Assembly: GCA_942159475.1 (NCBI GenBank)
Contig: OW804095.1
Location: forward strand, 89,293,740-89,357,739
DNA from: Sthenelais limicola
Lineage: Eukaryota; Annelida; Polychaeta; Phyllodocida; Sigalionidae
Direction of reading: 5' to 3'
DNA: 64,000 bases
Shown in pieces: positions 61,401 through 64,000 of the stretch. Below the pieces are notes generated by a model. The model ran no database searches. It saw nothing but the letters and a program-made list of their open reading frames with translations, and was not told where the DNA came from. The translations under genes and the position numbers were made by a program. Position 1 is the stretch's first letter; every line of letters starts with the position of its first letter.

Positions 61401-61575
61401 AGAAAGAACTGACCTCCCCACGTTGGTCCCTGACGTAGTAGTCCATCTCTGGAACATCAACGAGTTTGACGAGGTTACAGGGCAGCGGAGGCCCGACCTG
61501 CCCAGCCTCCGTCTCATACGGCATTTGGAAGGTCACGCCAGCCGTACATTCTGTCTGTCCATAGCCTTCGATCAC
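16327..61575 (-). CDS. Long-chain acyl-CoA synthetase (ACSL1/5/6 type), C-terminal seven exons
   Basis: The product would activate long-chain fatty acids to acyl-CoA through an acyl-AMP intermediate, normally on ER, mitochondrial outer or peroxisomal membranes (family knowledge). Seven minus-strand exons join in frame to 244 codons plus TAA: 61414-61575, 51379-51495, 50559-50612, 47225-47314, 43516-43617, 29947-30018, 16327-16464. Visible motifs in order are the AMP-binding [11 protein letters not shown], the fatty-acyl-CoA synthetase signature [14 protein letters not shown] followed by [34 protein letters not shown], and the terminal [20 protein letters not shown] (rather than GYGLTE) points to the ACSL1/5/6 branch, not ACSL3/4. 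The family is usually about 660-720 residues, so roughly the first two thirds lie beyond 64 kb. Every exon is a multiple of three with GT-AG borders and no stop. The introns are swollen by transposons in both orientations. The paralogue cannot be resolved from this part. Confidence 0.95.
16550..17130. mobile_element. Non-autonomous inverted-repeat element, GATGTGTCACAGG ends
   Basis: The left end GATGTGTCACAGGAAGATGA and the right end, whose complement reads GATGTGTTACAGGAAAATG, form about 30-bp imperfect terminal repeats that continue with GTCACATGTC/GTCACAAGTC. It lies in the last ACSL intron. Related ends occur at about 17510-17555, 49020-49058 and 57475-57515. Confidence 0.6.
17174..17243 (+). 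repeat. tRNA-derived sequence (SINE head or tRNA pseudogene)
   Basis: TAGTGTAGTGGTTAGCA (A box) and GGGCTCGAATCTAG (B box) lie about 35 bp apart. The flanking stems do not form an acceptor stem. An oligo-T run follows 10 bp later (TTTTTTTT), which could terminate polymerase III. Confidence 0.5.
17698..17775 (+). repeat. Short tandem repeat, GGGTACAGTGTTACAGGCT-type unit
   Basis: The unit GGTACAGTGTTA recurs four times with spacing of about 20-32 bp (17694, 17726, 17744, 17762), immediately before the hairpin at 17793-17887. Confidence 0.6.
17793..17887. repeat. 95-bp near-palindrome with 41-bp arms
   Basis: GGTTGTGGTGCTTCTGGGT (17793-17811) is perfectly complementary to 17869-17887, and the pairing continues with mismatches to ACATCCC/GGGATGT. 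This leaves a loop of about 13 bp around GAGGCATGCCGAG. It could be a tiny inverted-repeat element or an RNA hairpin. Confidence 0.8.
19080..19230 (+). repeat. Polypurine (GA-rich) low-complexity tract
   Basis: Almost uninterrupted G and A on the plus strand (GGGAGGGAGGGAGGGG, GAGAGAGAAAGAGAG). Overlapping minus-strand ORFs rich in Ser, Pro and Leu are artefacts of this composition. Confidence 0.8.
19718..20228 (+). pseudogene. Gypsy gag, N-terminal part
   Basis: ATG at 19718 begins [12 protein letters not shown], rich in charged residues ([26 protein letters not shown]) and likely coiled-coil, ending at TGA 19880-19882. The reading resumes in another frame from about 19910 ([19 protein letters not shown]) to 20228. 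No capsid motif is recognisable by eye. The assignment rests on order and strand relative to the pol fragments. Confidence 0.5.
20620..21125 (+). promoter_or_regulatory. Candidate solo LTR or pol II promoter unit
   Basis: GGGAGTATAAATAGGGGTGG (TATA box, about 20919-20938) is followed about 80 bp later by TTGTGAATAAACAAG (possible polyadenylation signal), a layout typical of retroelement LTRs. It interrupts the gag-like region. Exact ends and target duplication were not found. Confidence 0.35.
21754..22490 (+). pseudogene. Gypsy gag, central part
   Basis: Reads [18 protein letters not shown] and [19 protein letters not shown], shifts frame to [19 protein letters not shown] and [20 protein letters not shown], then shifts again to [19 protein letters not shown] and [14 protein letters not shown], ending near ALSRS at about 22490. 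Composition and order fit a capsid-like Gag. There are at least two frameshifts. Confidence 0.5.
22500..24830. other. No gene recognised (intronic)
   Basis: AT-rich sequence. 24190-24360 carries an acidic open stretch (ending SSGSEREDV) that could be Gag linker. A GAGTGAGTGAGTGAG motif followed by TTTACGCCCTTATCAAC and its partial complement TTTTATCAAGGGC (24717-24787) looks like a small hairpin repeat. GATTTTGAGGAATAAAT-type blocks occur twice (about 22858 and 23103). Confidence 0.35.
24841..25005 (+). pseudogene. CCHC zinc knuckle of Gag
   Basis: [14 protein letters not shown] fits C-x2-C-x4-H-x4-C exactly, the retroviral nucleocapsid knuckle, although the usual glycine before His is Val. 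It is followed by [11 protein letters not shown] and a basic tail ending at TAG about 25002. The position just upstream of reverse transcriptase fits the Gag-Pol junction. Confidence 0.7.
25081..25510 (+). pseudogene. Gypsy reverse transcriptase (internally deleted)
   Basis: [21 protein letters not shown] is the family's opening block. After a stop and frame change the palm appears as [17 protein letters not shown] and [13 protein letters not shown] with the YLDD catalytic pair, then [14 protein letters not shown] and [18 protein letters not shown]. The segment around block A (LDLxxGYHQI) is mostly missing. The fragment ends where the inserted sequence begins near 25510. Confidence 0.9.
25907..26060 (+). 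repeat. Minisatellite, 26-28-bp unit
   Basis: Six copies of a unit containing ACACATGGG(A/C)CAGGT(T/C)CTTTAATG. Degenerate copies continue at about 26697-26720 and 26765-26800. The repeated ORFs it creates on both strands ([18 protein letters not shown]) are not genes. Confidence 0.85.
26991..27895 (-). mobile_element. Truncated inverted copy of the GCGACGTTTTTTC element, inserted in Gypsy pol
   Basis: The sequence is a diverged reverse complement of parts of 48540-50092. The end CCATGAAAGTGGTGCAACCC (from 27000) matches that element's right end, and the other edge (ATTACATCAGGAAAACATT near 27870) matches about 48560. It carries three GAAAAAACGTC motifs (about 27368, 27530, 27608). Gypsy RNase H sequence resumes directly after 27895. 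Confidence 0.75.
27900..29045 (+). pseudogene. Gypsy RNase H, split by an insertion
   Basis: The first part reads [16 protein letters not shown] and then DTSGYGIA (27902-28003, two frames). After a 696-bp insertion it resumes [53 protein letters not shown], ending [10 protein letters not shown] at about 29045. The DTS and final D-containing motifs are the RNase H hallmarks. One frameshift remains near 28970. Confidence 0.85.
28004..28699. mobile_element. 696-bp insertion in Gypsy RNase H with GCTATGGAAT duplication
   Basis: GCTATGGAAT lies at 27994-28003 and again at 28700-28709. Both encode the same residues of the RNase H, which is what an insertion with a 10-bp target duplication would leave. 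No terminal inverted repeats or ORF are recognisable. A 9-10 bp duplication would suit a Mutator-like element, but that is inference. Confidence 0.55.
29248..29655 (+). repeat. Gypsy 3' LTR
   Basis: 408 bp beginning TGTAGTAGTTCTACAATC and ending AAATCACTACA, with short terminal inverted repeats TGTAGT/ACTACA. The polypurine tract AAAGGGGCGA directly precedes it. An AATAAA lies near 29595. It sits about 200 bp past the end of RNase H debris, implying integrase was lost. No matching 5' LTR was seen in the window. Confidence 0.75.
29947..30018 (-). CDS. ACSL exon: KKAILDD segment
   Basis: 72 bp, 24 codons, reading [18 protein letters not shown] through KSFEQ, between a CATGCAG acceptor and GTACAT donor. 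It lies about 290 bp past the Gypsy 3' LTR that ends at 29655. Confidence 0.95.
30714..30745 (+). repeat. (CA)n microsatellite after a C run
   Basis: A run of C followed by about eleven CA units. It directly follows GACTCATTCTCATAAAATGGG, a relative of the 48275 element's terminus, suggesting another degraded copy end here. Confidence 0.85.
31030..31365. repeat. Tandem duplication, about 190-bp period
   Basis: AGAATAAACATGTAATCAAG occurs at about 31047 and 31237, and the following about 135 bp match with scattered differences (for example GGCATGGGGAATCCATTGG against GGCATGGGTAATCCATTGG). Noncoding. Confidence 0.8.
31400..32548. other. No gene recognised (intronic)
   Basis: AT-rich with short ORFs only. 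Some plus-strand stretches after 32030 have a less biased composition and may belong to the same unknown coding relic as 32549-32815. Confidence 0.3.
32549..32815 (+). pseudogene. Unknown ORF fragment
   Basis: A plus-strand open stretch with balanced composition reads [33 protein letters not shown] and [16 protein letters not shown], quite unlike random AT-rich sequence. I do not recognise the family. It is cut off at 32815 by the 3' end of the LINE on the other strand, so it is probably a piece of an older mobile element or retrocopy. Confidence 0.35.
33134..35162 (-). pseudogene. LINE reverse transcriptase
   Basis: A single frame of about 656 codons from 35162 to 33195 is broken only by TGA at 34080-34082, directly before [13 protein letters not shown]. 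Motifs are [73 protein letters not shown] (catalytic DD) and [12 protein letters not shown]. The C-terminus reads [12 protein letters not shown] and, after a frameshift near 33245, [15 protein letters not shown] to a stop at about 33134. It is close in sequence to the copy at 42.1-43.3 kb. Confidence 0.92.
35069..35975 (-). pseudogene. LINE AP-like endonuclease
   Basis: Blocks in order: [28 protein letters not shown] (metal-binding Glu), [47 protein letters not shown] and [10 protein letters not shown]. This is the APE-type endonuclease that nicks target DNA for priming. At least two frameshifts (about 35735 and 35590) and a further one near 35090 before the reverse transcriptase break it. 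The clean 190-codon stretch 35641-35069 is only its C-terminal half. Confidence 0.9.
36218..36504. repeat. Tandem duplication of about 150 bp inside the LINE
   Basis: CAAAACCGAACAGAACAGAAC and GTGGGGCCCGTTCATGT recur in two adjacent copies (36218-36349 and 36370-36504). The second has an extra GGAACAGAAC. It lies between the SGNH and endonuclease parts. Confidence 0.9.
36850..37475 (-). pseudogene. SGNH/GDSL-hydrolase domain of the LINE
   Basis: [17 protein letters not shown] is block I with the nucleophile Ser in GDS. A frameshift at about 37350 leads to [16 protein letters not shown] (block II/III region), and [18 protein letters not shown] holds the block V Asp-x-x-His pair. Esterase domains of this type are known in ORF1 of CR1-like LINEs (family knowledge). 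The reading stops at 36850 after LDKLRV. The Ser, Asp and His are visible, but the frameshift would abolish activity. Confidence 0.8.
37625..38158 (-). pseudogene. NADAR (YbiA-like) domain inside the LINE ORF
   Basis: The reading [48 protein letters not shown] and, after one frameshift at about 37748, DRKWGTGF and [11 protein letters not shown] matches the NADAR fold (LSNFY, SSEHxYQ.EKA, KF.qn, WG.Gl, GxNxLG.iL). The domain runs essentially to its normal C-terminal boundary and stops at TAA about 37627. NADAR proteins are N-glycosidases acting on ADP-ribose-linked or riboflavin-pathway substrates (family knowledge). In the element it sits between the RNA-binding domains and an SGNH domain. 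A role, such as processing ADP-ribosylated nucleic acid during retrotransposition, is speculation. Confidence 0.85.
38013..38441 (-). pseudogene. LINE ORF1, basic C-terminal domain
   Basis: Continues from the RRM-like part after one frameshift. [15 protein letters not shown], then [16 protein letters not shown] and [20 protein letters not shown] resemble the L1 ORF1 C-terminal domain, which completes RNA binding. At about 38110 the correct reading changes frame into the NADAR domain ([17 protein letters not shown] to [14 protein letters not shown]). Confidence 0.75.
38443..39531 (-). pseudogene. LINE ORF1, coiled-coil and RRM-like part
   Basis: 362 codons from ATG ([18 protein letters not shown]). 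Residues about 1-150 are polar and low complexity. About 170-330 is a long heptad-rich coiled coil ([49 protein letters not shown]). Then [20 protein letters not shown] begins an RRM-type fold as in L1 ORF1 proteins. Such proteins form trimers that bind element RNA (family knowledge). The frame ends at TGA just after PEIDTI. A single frameshift links it to [16 protein letters not shown] in the next stretch, so the original ORF was longer. Confidence 0.85.
39561..42139. other. No gene recognised; LTR-like stretch 40890-41340
   Basis: 39561-39980 contains a short plus-strand ORF without motifs. Near 41090, CCATGTATAAAAAGAGCC is TATA-like and precedes a CATCAGTCATTGCTTAC stretch, suggesting a solo LTR or decayed promoter, with no proven ends. 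The rest is AT-rich and uninformative. Confidence 0.35.
42140..43330 (-). mobile_element. 5'-truncated, internally deleted relative of the NADAR-bearing LINE
   Basis: The 3' tail is AATCT repeats ((AGATT)n on plus, 42140-42162). The 3' UTR contains CTCCGGCATGCGGGAGG, homologous to the 32.8-kb element. Coding reads minus from about 43330 to 42452. It ends about 190 bp short of an ACSL exon. Confidence 0.85.
42452..43330 (-). pseudogene. LINE reverse transcriptase fragment
   Basis: Starts near PIFSTDPGN with a stop in place of Tyr before [15 protein letters not shown], then [15 protein letters not shown], a frameshift at about 43070, [37 protein letters not shown] and [12 protein letters not shown] (FADD intact). 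It then jumps directly to [20 protein letters not shown] and [14 protein letters not shown], so roughly 190 codons were deleted relative to the 33-kb copy. Confidence 0.9.
43516..43617 (-). CDS. ACSL exon: VVVPDPE segment
   Basis: 102 bp, 34 codons, reading [18 protein letters not shown] through QELCQNS, between a TTTTCCCAG acceptor and GTAAGT donor. It lies only about 180 bp from the broken end of a LINE fragment (42140-43330), yet its splice sites are intact. Confidence 0.95.
43937..44095 (+). repeat. Minisatellite, 41-bp unit
   Basis: Copies of CCATTGCCGTTC(A/C)ATTGAAC plus ATAAACTTAT(T/G)CCAA(A/T)GTCT: two at 41 bp, one at 55 bp with an internal duplication, and one partial. Confidence 0.85.
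44384..45490 (-). pseudogene. DIRS-like reverse transcriptase
   Basis: [39 protein letters not shown] and [15 protein letters not shown] are the N-terminal blocks typical of DIRS/Ngaro enzymes. [18 protein letters not shown] follows. The catalytic block reads [12 protein letters not shown], so one of the two metal-binding aspartates is Asn, and it lies in a shifted frame. The end reads [19 protein letters not shown] and [19 protein letters not shown]. Two or more frameshifts are present. The substitution makes the copy catalytically dead even if the frame were continuous. Confidence 0.85.
45570..46629 (-). pseudogene. DIRS-like Gag
   Basis: From ATG at 46629 ([17 protein letters not shown]) the product is polar and basic with an eight-arginine run encoded by a CCT repeat. 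[20 protein letters not shown] (C-x2-C-x10-H-x4-C) looks like a zinc finger. A frameshift or stop at about 46077 leads to a second open stretch ([17 protein letters not shown]) ending at 45570. The assignment rests mostly on its position before the reverse transcriptase. Confidence 0.5.
47225..47314 (-). CDS. ACSL exon: [10 protein letters not shown] segment
   Basis: 90 bp, 30 codons, reading [17 protein letters not shown] through GNSLE, between a CTTCAG acceptor and GTGAGT donor. This is the conserved start of the C-terminal lid domain, matching GEYVAPEKIENIY in ACSL proteins. Confidence 0.95.
47385..47690 (+). repeat. Polypyrimidine low-complexity tract
   Basis: C and T dominate the plus strand for about 300 bp (CCCTCTCCCTCTTTTCCCTC and similar). 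It begins about 70 bp on the upstream side of the ACSL exon at 47225-47314, following an ATATATATATATA run at 47341-47354. ORFs here are compositional artefacts. Confidence 0.8.
48266..50098. mobile_element. Non-autonomous DNA transposon with subterminal GCGACGTTTTTTC motifs
   Basis: Terminal inverted repeats: left 48275-48303 (ACCCATTCTCACGAAAATGG) and right 50065-50092, whose complement reads GCCCATTCTCACGAAAGTAG. At least seven motifs of type GGCGACGTTTTT(T)C occur in both orientations (about 48463, 48825, 48840, 49418, 49495, 49524-49550, 49702). Two pairs are back to back as hairpins. No transposase ORF is present. A truncated copy lies at 26991-27895, and a weak end match at about 30684-30715. 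Repeated subterminal motifs usually bind a transposase supplied in trans. Confidence 0.75.
50559..50612 (-). CDS. ACSL exon: FACS signature second half (microexon-sized)
   Basis: 54 bp, 18 codons, reading [18 protein letters not shown] between a CTTTCCAG acceptor and GTAAGT donor. It completes the fatty-acyl-CoA synthetase signature begun in the previous exon. DRRK is the hinge of the C-terminal domain. Confidence 0.95.
51379..51495 (-). CDS. ACSL exon: FACS signature first half
   Basis: 117 bp, 39 codons, from [18 protein letters not shown] to [14 protein letters not shown], flanked by an AG acceptor and donor GTAAGT. The TGD aspartate is the conserved ribose/AMP-contacting residue of the family. 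Open reading continues past the donor by chance for about 50 codons; that part is intron. Confidence 0.95.
53023..53054 (+). repeat. Left target duplication and terminal inverted repeat of the P-like element
   Basis: TTTAAAC (53023-53029), then 25 bp identical to the reverse complement of 60203-60227. It continues GGGCAGTC, nearly matching the complement of the other end, GAGCAGTC. Confidence 0.92.
53111..53345 (+). repeat. Minisatellite and left arm of internal inverted repeat
   Basis: From 53111, GCTACGGTGGCCCAGGAGTG begins a segment whose reverse complement appears at 55566-55649. It runs into nine to ten copies of a 20-bp unit CCCTCACATGTTGTCCCGCG (later copies CCCTCACATCTCGTCCCGCG). The ORFs of Ser-His-Val-Pro-Arg repeats across it are artefacts. 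Confidence 0.88.
53583..53950 (+). repeat. Polypurine tract with GAGAAGGAGAGGTAGGGT repeats
   Basis: About 370 bp that is nearly all G, A and a few T on plus. The first 130 bp is an 18-bp tandem repeat. Preceded by a run of twelve G at 53498-53509. Could adopt triplex or quadruplex forms. Confidence 0.85.
55175..55412 (+). repeat. Second polypurine tract ending in a G13 run
   Basis: GA-rich on plus (GAGAGAGAGAGG, GGGGGAGGGGGAGAGC), ending in a run of G at about 55398-55410. Located 300 bp before the THAP transposase start, so it may be part of the element's 5' regulatory region. Confidence 0.85.
55566..55649 (-). repeat. Right arm of internal inverted repeat, next to the THAP start codon
   Basis: Reverse complement of about 53111-53200, including two of the ACATGTGAGG minisatellite units. 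It ends 47 bp before the transposase ATG. Confidence 0.85.
55697..59606 (+). pseudogene. THAP-domain P-element-like transposase (THAP9-like), two in-frame stops
   Basis: Four exons: 55697-55809, 56033-56301, 57167-57321, 57663-59606, with GT-AG borders and phases that fit, giving 826 codon positions. The THAP zinc finger spans residues about 12-91 (Cys12, Cys17, Trp42, Cys66, His69, AVPT at 88-91) and binds DNA ends. The RNase H-like core shows Asp296 in ILDEMSI, Asp386 in IGDQGSNN and Glu610 in [10 protein letters not shown], with [13 protein letters not shown] between them, matching the P/THAP9 catalytic residues. TGA at 58566-58568 (position 481) and TAA at 58677-58679 (518) interrupt an otherwise continuous frame. 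The last segment ([14 protein letters not shown]) is the usual C-terminal motif. Intron 3 carries a small repeat of the GATGTGTCACAGG family. Confidence 0.93.
60203..60234 (-). repeat. Right terminal inverted repeat and target duplication of the P-like element
   Basis: Mirror of 53030-53054, ending GTATCTTTG at 60227, followed by TTTAAAC at 60228-60234. Confidence 0.92.
60228..61075. other. Right part of the outer element; no gene
   Basis: AT-rich sequence between the P-like element and the AATATAGGAA cluster. No ORF with motifs. Confidence 0.4.
61414..61575 (-). CDS. ACSL exon: AMP-binding motif
   Basis: 162 bp, 54 codons. It begins right after an AG acceptor as [13 protein letters not shown] and ends RDQRGE before donor GTCAGT. 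The YGQTE motif contacts the adenylate in the ANL superfamily. The segment [14 protein letters not shown] matches the ACSL1/5/6 consensus. This is the most upstream exon in the window; I found no earlier ACSL exon between 61.6 and 64 kb. Confidence 0.95.
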
Positions 61576-61744
61576 CTAAACAAGGAAAATAGGATCTTAG
61601 GTCAAAGTGCTTATATACTATATATTTGTAGCCAAGCAGGCAATTAATAAAATGTTGCATAATAAAAAAGTAGCAAATTCGAATTCATCTGGGTTCATGC
61701 TCCTACTTTCAACAACATAAATATAATATATATATTAGTAAGAT

Positions 61745-61900
61745 CAGATAAGAATAGTATGTCAGTGATTGGACGCCTACTGCGCTAATGGCCTTCCCAG
61801 CCGGGAGTAGGCGTCCTAATGGGATTATAATGGGATTGTGCGGTTTGGAGCGAGATGCTTTCCCTCAGTTTGAAGGGACTCTCTTAACTCTACTCTGACT
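61745..61900. repeat. Interspersed repeat with GGACGCCTACT hairpin, copy 2
   Basis: Diverged reverse complement of 7850-7995. GGACGCCTACT and AGTAGGCGTCC (about 61773-61816) form a perfect 11-bp stem around CCTTCCCAGCCGGG. Confidence 0.65.
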
Positions 61901-62130
61901 GTAGACTGTATATAAATGGCTCGTCATTATTAAATGTAAAAAGCAAATATTCATCTGAATATATGATCAGGCTGGCCACGAATATGAACATCCCCTGAAT
62001 GGGTACATAATAATACAATTTTGAATATTATATCATATATTGTTAGGAATTAATCGATTTTATTTTTAATGTATTAATTGACTACCGATCAGACTAAAGC
62101 GCGATATCCACTTTCCAATCGGCCCAATCA

Positions 62131-62465
62131 GGGGGGGGGGGGGTAGACCAATTGTCGGTCACCTATCATTTTTTAAATTTCGAACATGTATTTATGGCCA
62201 TACCGAGGGTTGTTATGACGGTTGACATATATGTGAATAGTTTGGAGTAGATTTGTACCTTTAAATTGACGGATTCATTTTTATAGATTTTTGTATAATT
62301 ATAGTCATTTTTACTGAATATTTCGATTTGTCCATGGTTTGCAGGTCCCTGCTTTTGGTGAATAGTTTGGGGTTATTTATTTGTTATTATTTCTATTGCT
62401 TTATAATCATTTATTGGTGGTTATTTCGACTATAAAAGTCTCCCAATCGTATAGTATGTTACAGC
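62131..62465 (+). repeat. Interspersed repeat, copy B, with a G13 run
   Basis: Starts after thirteen G (62131-62143) with GACCAATTGTCGGTCACCT and continues as the reverse complement of 250-606 to about 62465. Noncoding. Confidence 0.7.
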
Positions 62466-62599
62466 ACGTTGTGGCATATATTTAACTTAGTATTTCTATA
62501 GTCAAATATGCCAAATATAGGTTTTACTATATTCCCATATGTAATGAACCGCAGATTCGTGGGCACGAATCACGAATATCGTGAAAGGAAGCAACAAAC

Positions 62600-64000
62600 A
62601 AGGACAAATTCGTTTGACCAGGTTTTATTGACCCCAAAACACAGTTAAAAGCATAAAGTGCAAGAGCTTAATTTGAACATGAGAAGTATCTCGTTCCTCA
62701 GCGCGGCCCATGTCCATTGTGTTAAGCGACTGTGGGATCCCACGACGTTGGAGGTGTAGACTTTTCCTACTGCCCATGGAAGGGTGTCTTCAGCAACAAC
62801 GTCATGATGATAGGGTGTTGCCGCCTGGCAGGACTGGCCAGAGACCGCTGTTTGTGCCCGGCTCTGGTAGAGATGTTGCCTGTTGCCGCTAGGGTGGATA
62901 GCGCGGCAGCCTTACCATGCTGTTGGTGGGCGGACCCACTACACTGCCCCCTCACCAGTTGGAATAGAGGAGGTCACGAGAACTGGTTAATTAGTGACTG
63001 CCTAGACATCGTGGAGATCACATCTGCCCAAGACTCTAGTGTGCAACGAGGGTGTGTGACATGAGTACGAGGACAAGGCCTTTGCTTCGCCCTTGGGTCT
63101 CGCAGGTTCGTGGCCATAATTTGCGCCTAAAAATGCATGCAGATATGCCTATCCGGTCTGACAGAGCCAGCAACACACACCAAAGCATTATAAAATCAGT
63201 GGTTGAACTTTTATTATTAAAAGTAAGGCTATGGGTAAAAATTATTTTAGCCCGTGTAGGAAGGATATCACCTGAACCACTTCCTTACGGTCTTAAAAAC
63301 CCGCTGTCCTCGCACTAGGGCGTACTCAGGACTGGTTTTGACATTTGACCGCCTCGTCAAACATGTCCATGTTGGGAGGAAACTCGAGACTAACCTCTTT
63401 GGTGCGACCGACCATGTCGTCGTCACCCTACAAGTGGAGCAGTTGTTCCTCTGTGGCCTGGTCTATCTCGCCTGTTGCGAGTAGTGCCACACCACTGACA
63501 GGTCCTTGACCACAGTCAGAACCGCTCCCTGTTGGTAGATGTGTTGCCCCATATCGTCTACCACGGAGAACCCAGAGACAAGACTGTTGCAGATCAATCT
63601 ACGATTGATCAATCTACGATTGTTCCGCAGCTCAGCAGCCAACCGCTCTTGTTGGTGCTTCTTCCGATCCTCCTCTTCCTTTAGAAGGCAGGTGGATTCC
63701 TCCGAAGCAAGCACCTTTGTCCGTGCCTCAGCTGCGGCTTTCGCCTCAGCCAGGCGACGTGGGGTTGCTATCTGCTCCTCTTCCAGCTGCCCAGCCAAAG
63801 ACTCTGCTTCGTCTGCAGCCTTCTGACGAACTTGCACTTCCGCGACCTCCTGAGCTTTGGCGTGAATGTCTTCTTCTTCAGCAGCTTATTCTGCAATTAT
63901 CAACCAGTAGCTGGGCATCATCCAAAGGCTTATAGCACTCGGGGATGTCTCTGCAGAAACCAGTAATGGCATCTGCCAGAGCAGCCCGTAACGTGTTCGC
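62600..64000 (-). pseudogene. Unidentified coiled-coil ORF region, possibly retroelement Gag, partial
   Basis: This is GC-richer than its surroundings. On minus, from the window edge, RAALADAITGFCRDIPECYK reads openly, then a frame change near 63885 leads to KAQEVAEVQVRQKAADEAE and a long charged coiled coil (LAEAKAAAEARTKVLASEE, KKHQQERLAAELRNNRR) to 63463. After a frame change it reads MVGRTKEVSLEFPPN to DEAVKCQNQS near 63330. A minus-strand AATAAA occurs at about 62623-62628. I do not recognise the family. A retroelement Gag or a host coiled-coil gene are both possible. Confidence 0.4.

Noticed and set aside
62732..63064. 110-codon plus-strand ORF
   Set aside because: Cys/Ala-rich with no motif; the opposite strand fits the surrounding coiled-coil region better.

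Overview
The window looks like nuclear DNA of an invertebrate animal, probably aquatic. It is AT-rich, its one recognisable host gene has GT-AG introns, and it is crowded with broken transposons of animal types: CR1/L2-like LINEs, Ty3/Gypsy, DIRS-like, a P/THAP9-like DNA transposon, and non-autonomous inverted-repeat elements. A GAGTGAGTGAG... TTTACGCC motif near 24.7 kb recalls mollusc repeats, but that is weak evidence and I do not name a species.

Host gene. Seven minus-strand exons (61414-61575, 51379-51495, 50559-50612, 47225-47314, 43516-43617, 29947-30018, 16327-16464) encode the C-terminal 244 residues of a long-chain acyl-CoA synthetase of the ACSL1/5/6 type. All exons are whole codons, all boundaries are GT-AG, and the reading frame is intact. 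The 5' exons lie beyond 64 kb. The gene covers about 45 kb of the window because its introns hold almost all of the large transposons.

Layout. 1-16.3 kb lies downstream of the gene. It holds an interspersed repeat with palindromes (0.25-0.76 kb), a DNA transposon split by a LINE fragment (0.95-3.2 kb), a foldback element (6.2-6.6 kb), Gypsy pol debris (10.2-10.8 kb), a LINE reverse transcriptase (11.9-14.2 kb), a 154-bp tandem duplication and a small element near 16 kb. The last intron (16.5-29.9 kb) holds a decayed plus-strand Gypsy element with later insertions and a 3' LTR at 29248-29655. The next intron (30.0-43.5 kb) holds a nearly full-length minus-strand LINE (32.8-39.6 kb) and a truncated relative (42.1-43.3 kb). 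The third (43.6-47.2 kb) holds a DIRS-like element. The fourth (47.3-50.6 kb) holds a 1.8-kb inverted-repeat element rich in GCGACGTTTTTTC. The 51.5-61.4 kb intron holds a complete but inactivated P/THAP9-like transposon (53030-60227, 25-bp terminal repeats, TTTAAAC duplication) nested in another inverted-repeat element (51864-61176, TTA duplication). The last 2.5 kb holds a second copy of the repeat seen at the left edge and a minus-strand coiled-coil ORF of unknown family.

Most notable. The LINE at 32.8-39.6 kb has a composite first ORF. In order it shows a coiled coil, an RRM-like segment and a basic C-terminal domain, a NADAR (YbiA-like, ADP-ribose-linked N-glycosidase family) domain, and an SGNH-hydrolase domain, followed by endonuclease and reverse transcriptase. 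A NADAR domain inside a retrotransposon ORF is the best candidate here for an under-described biological system.
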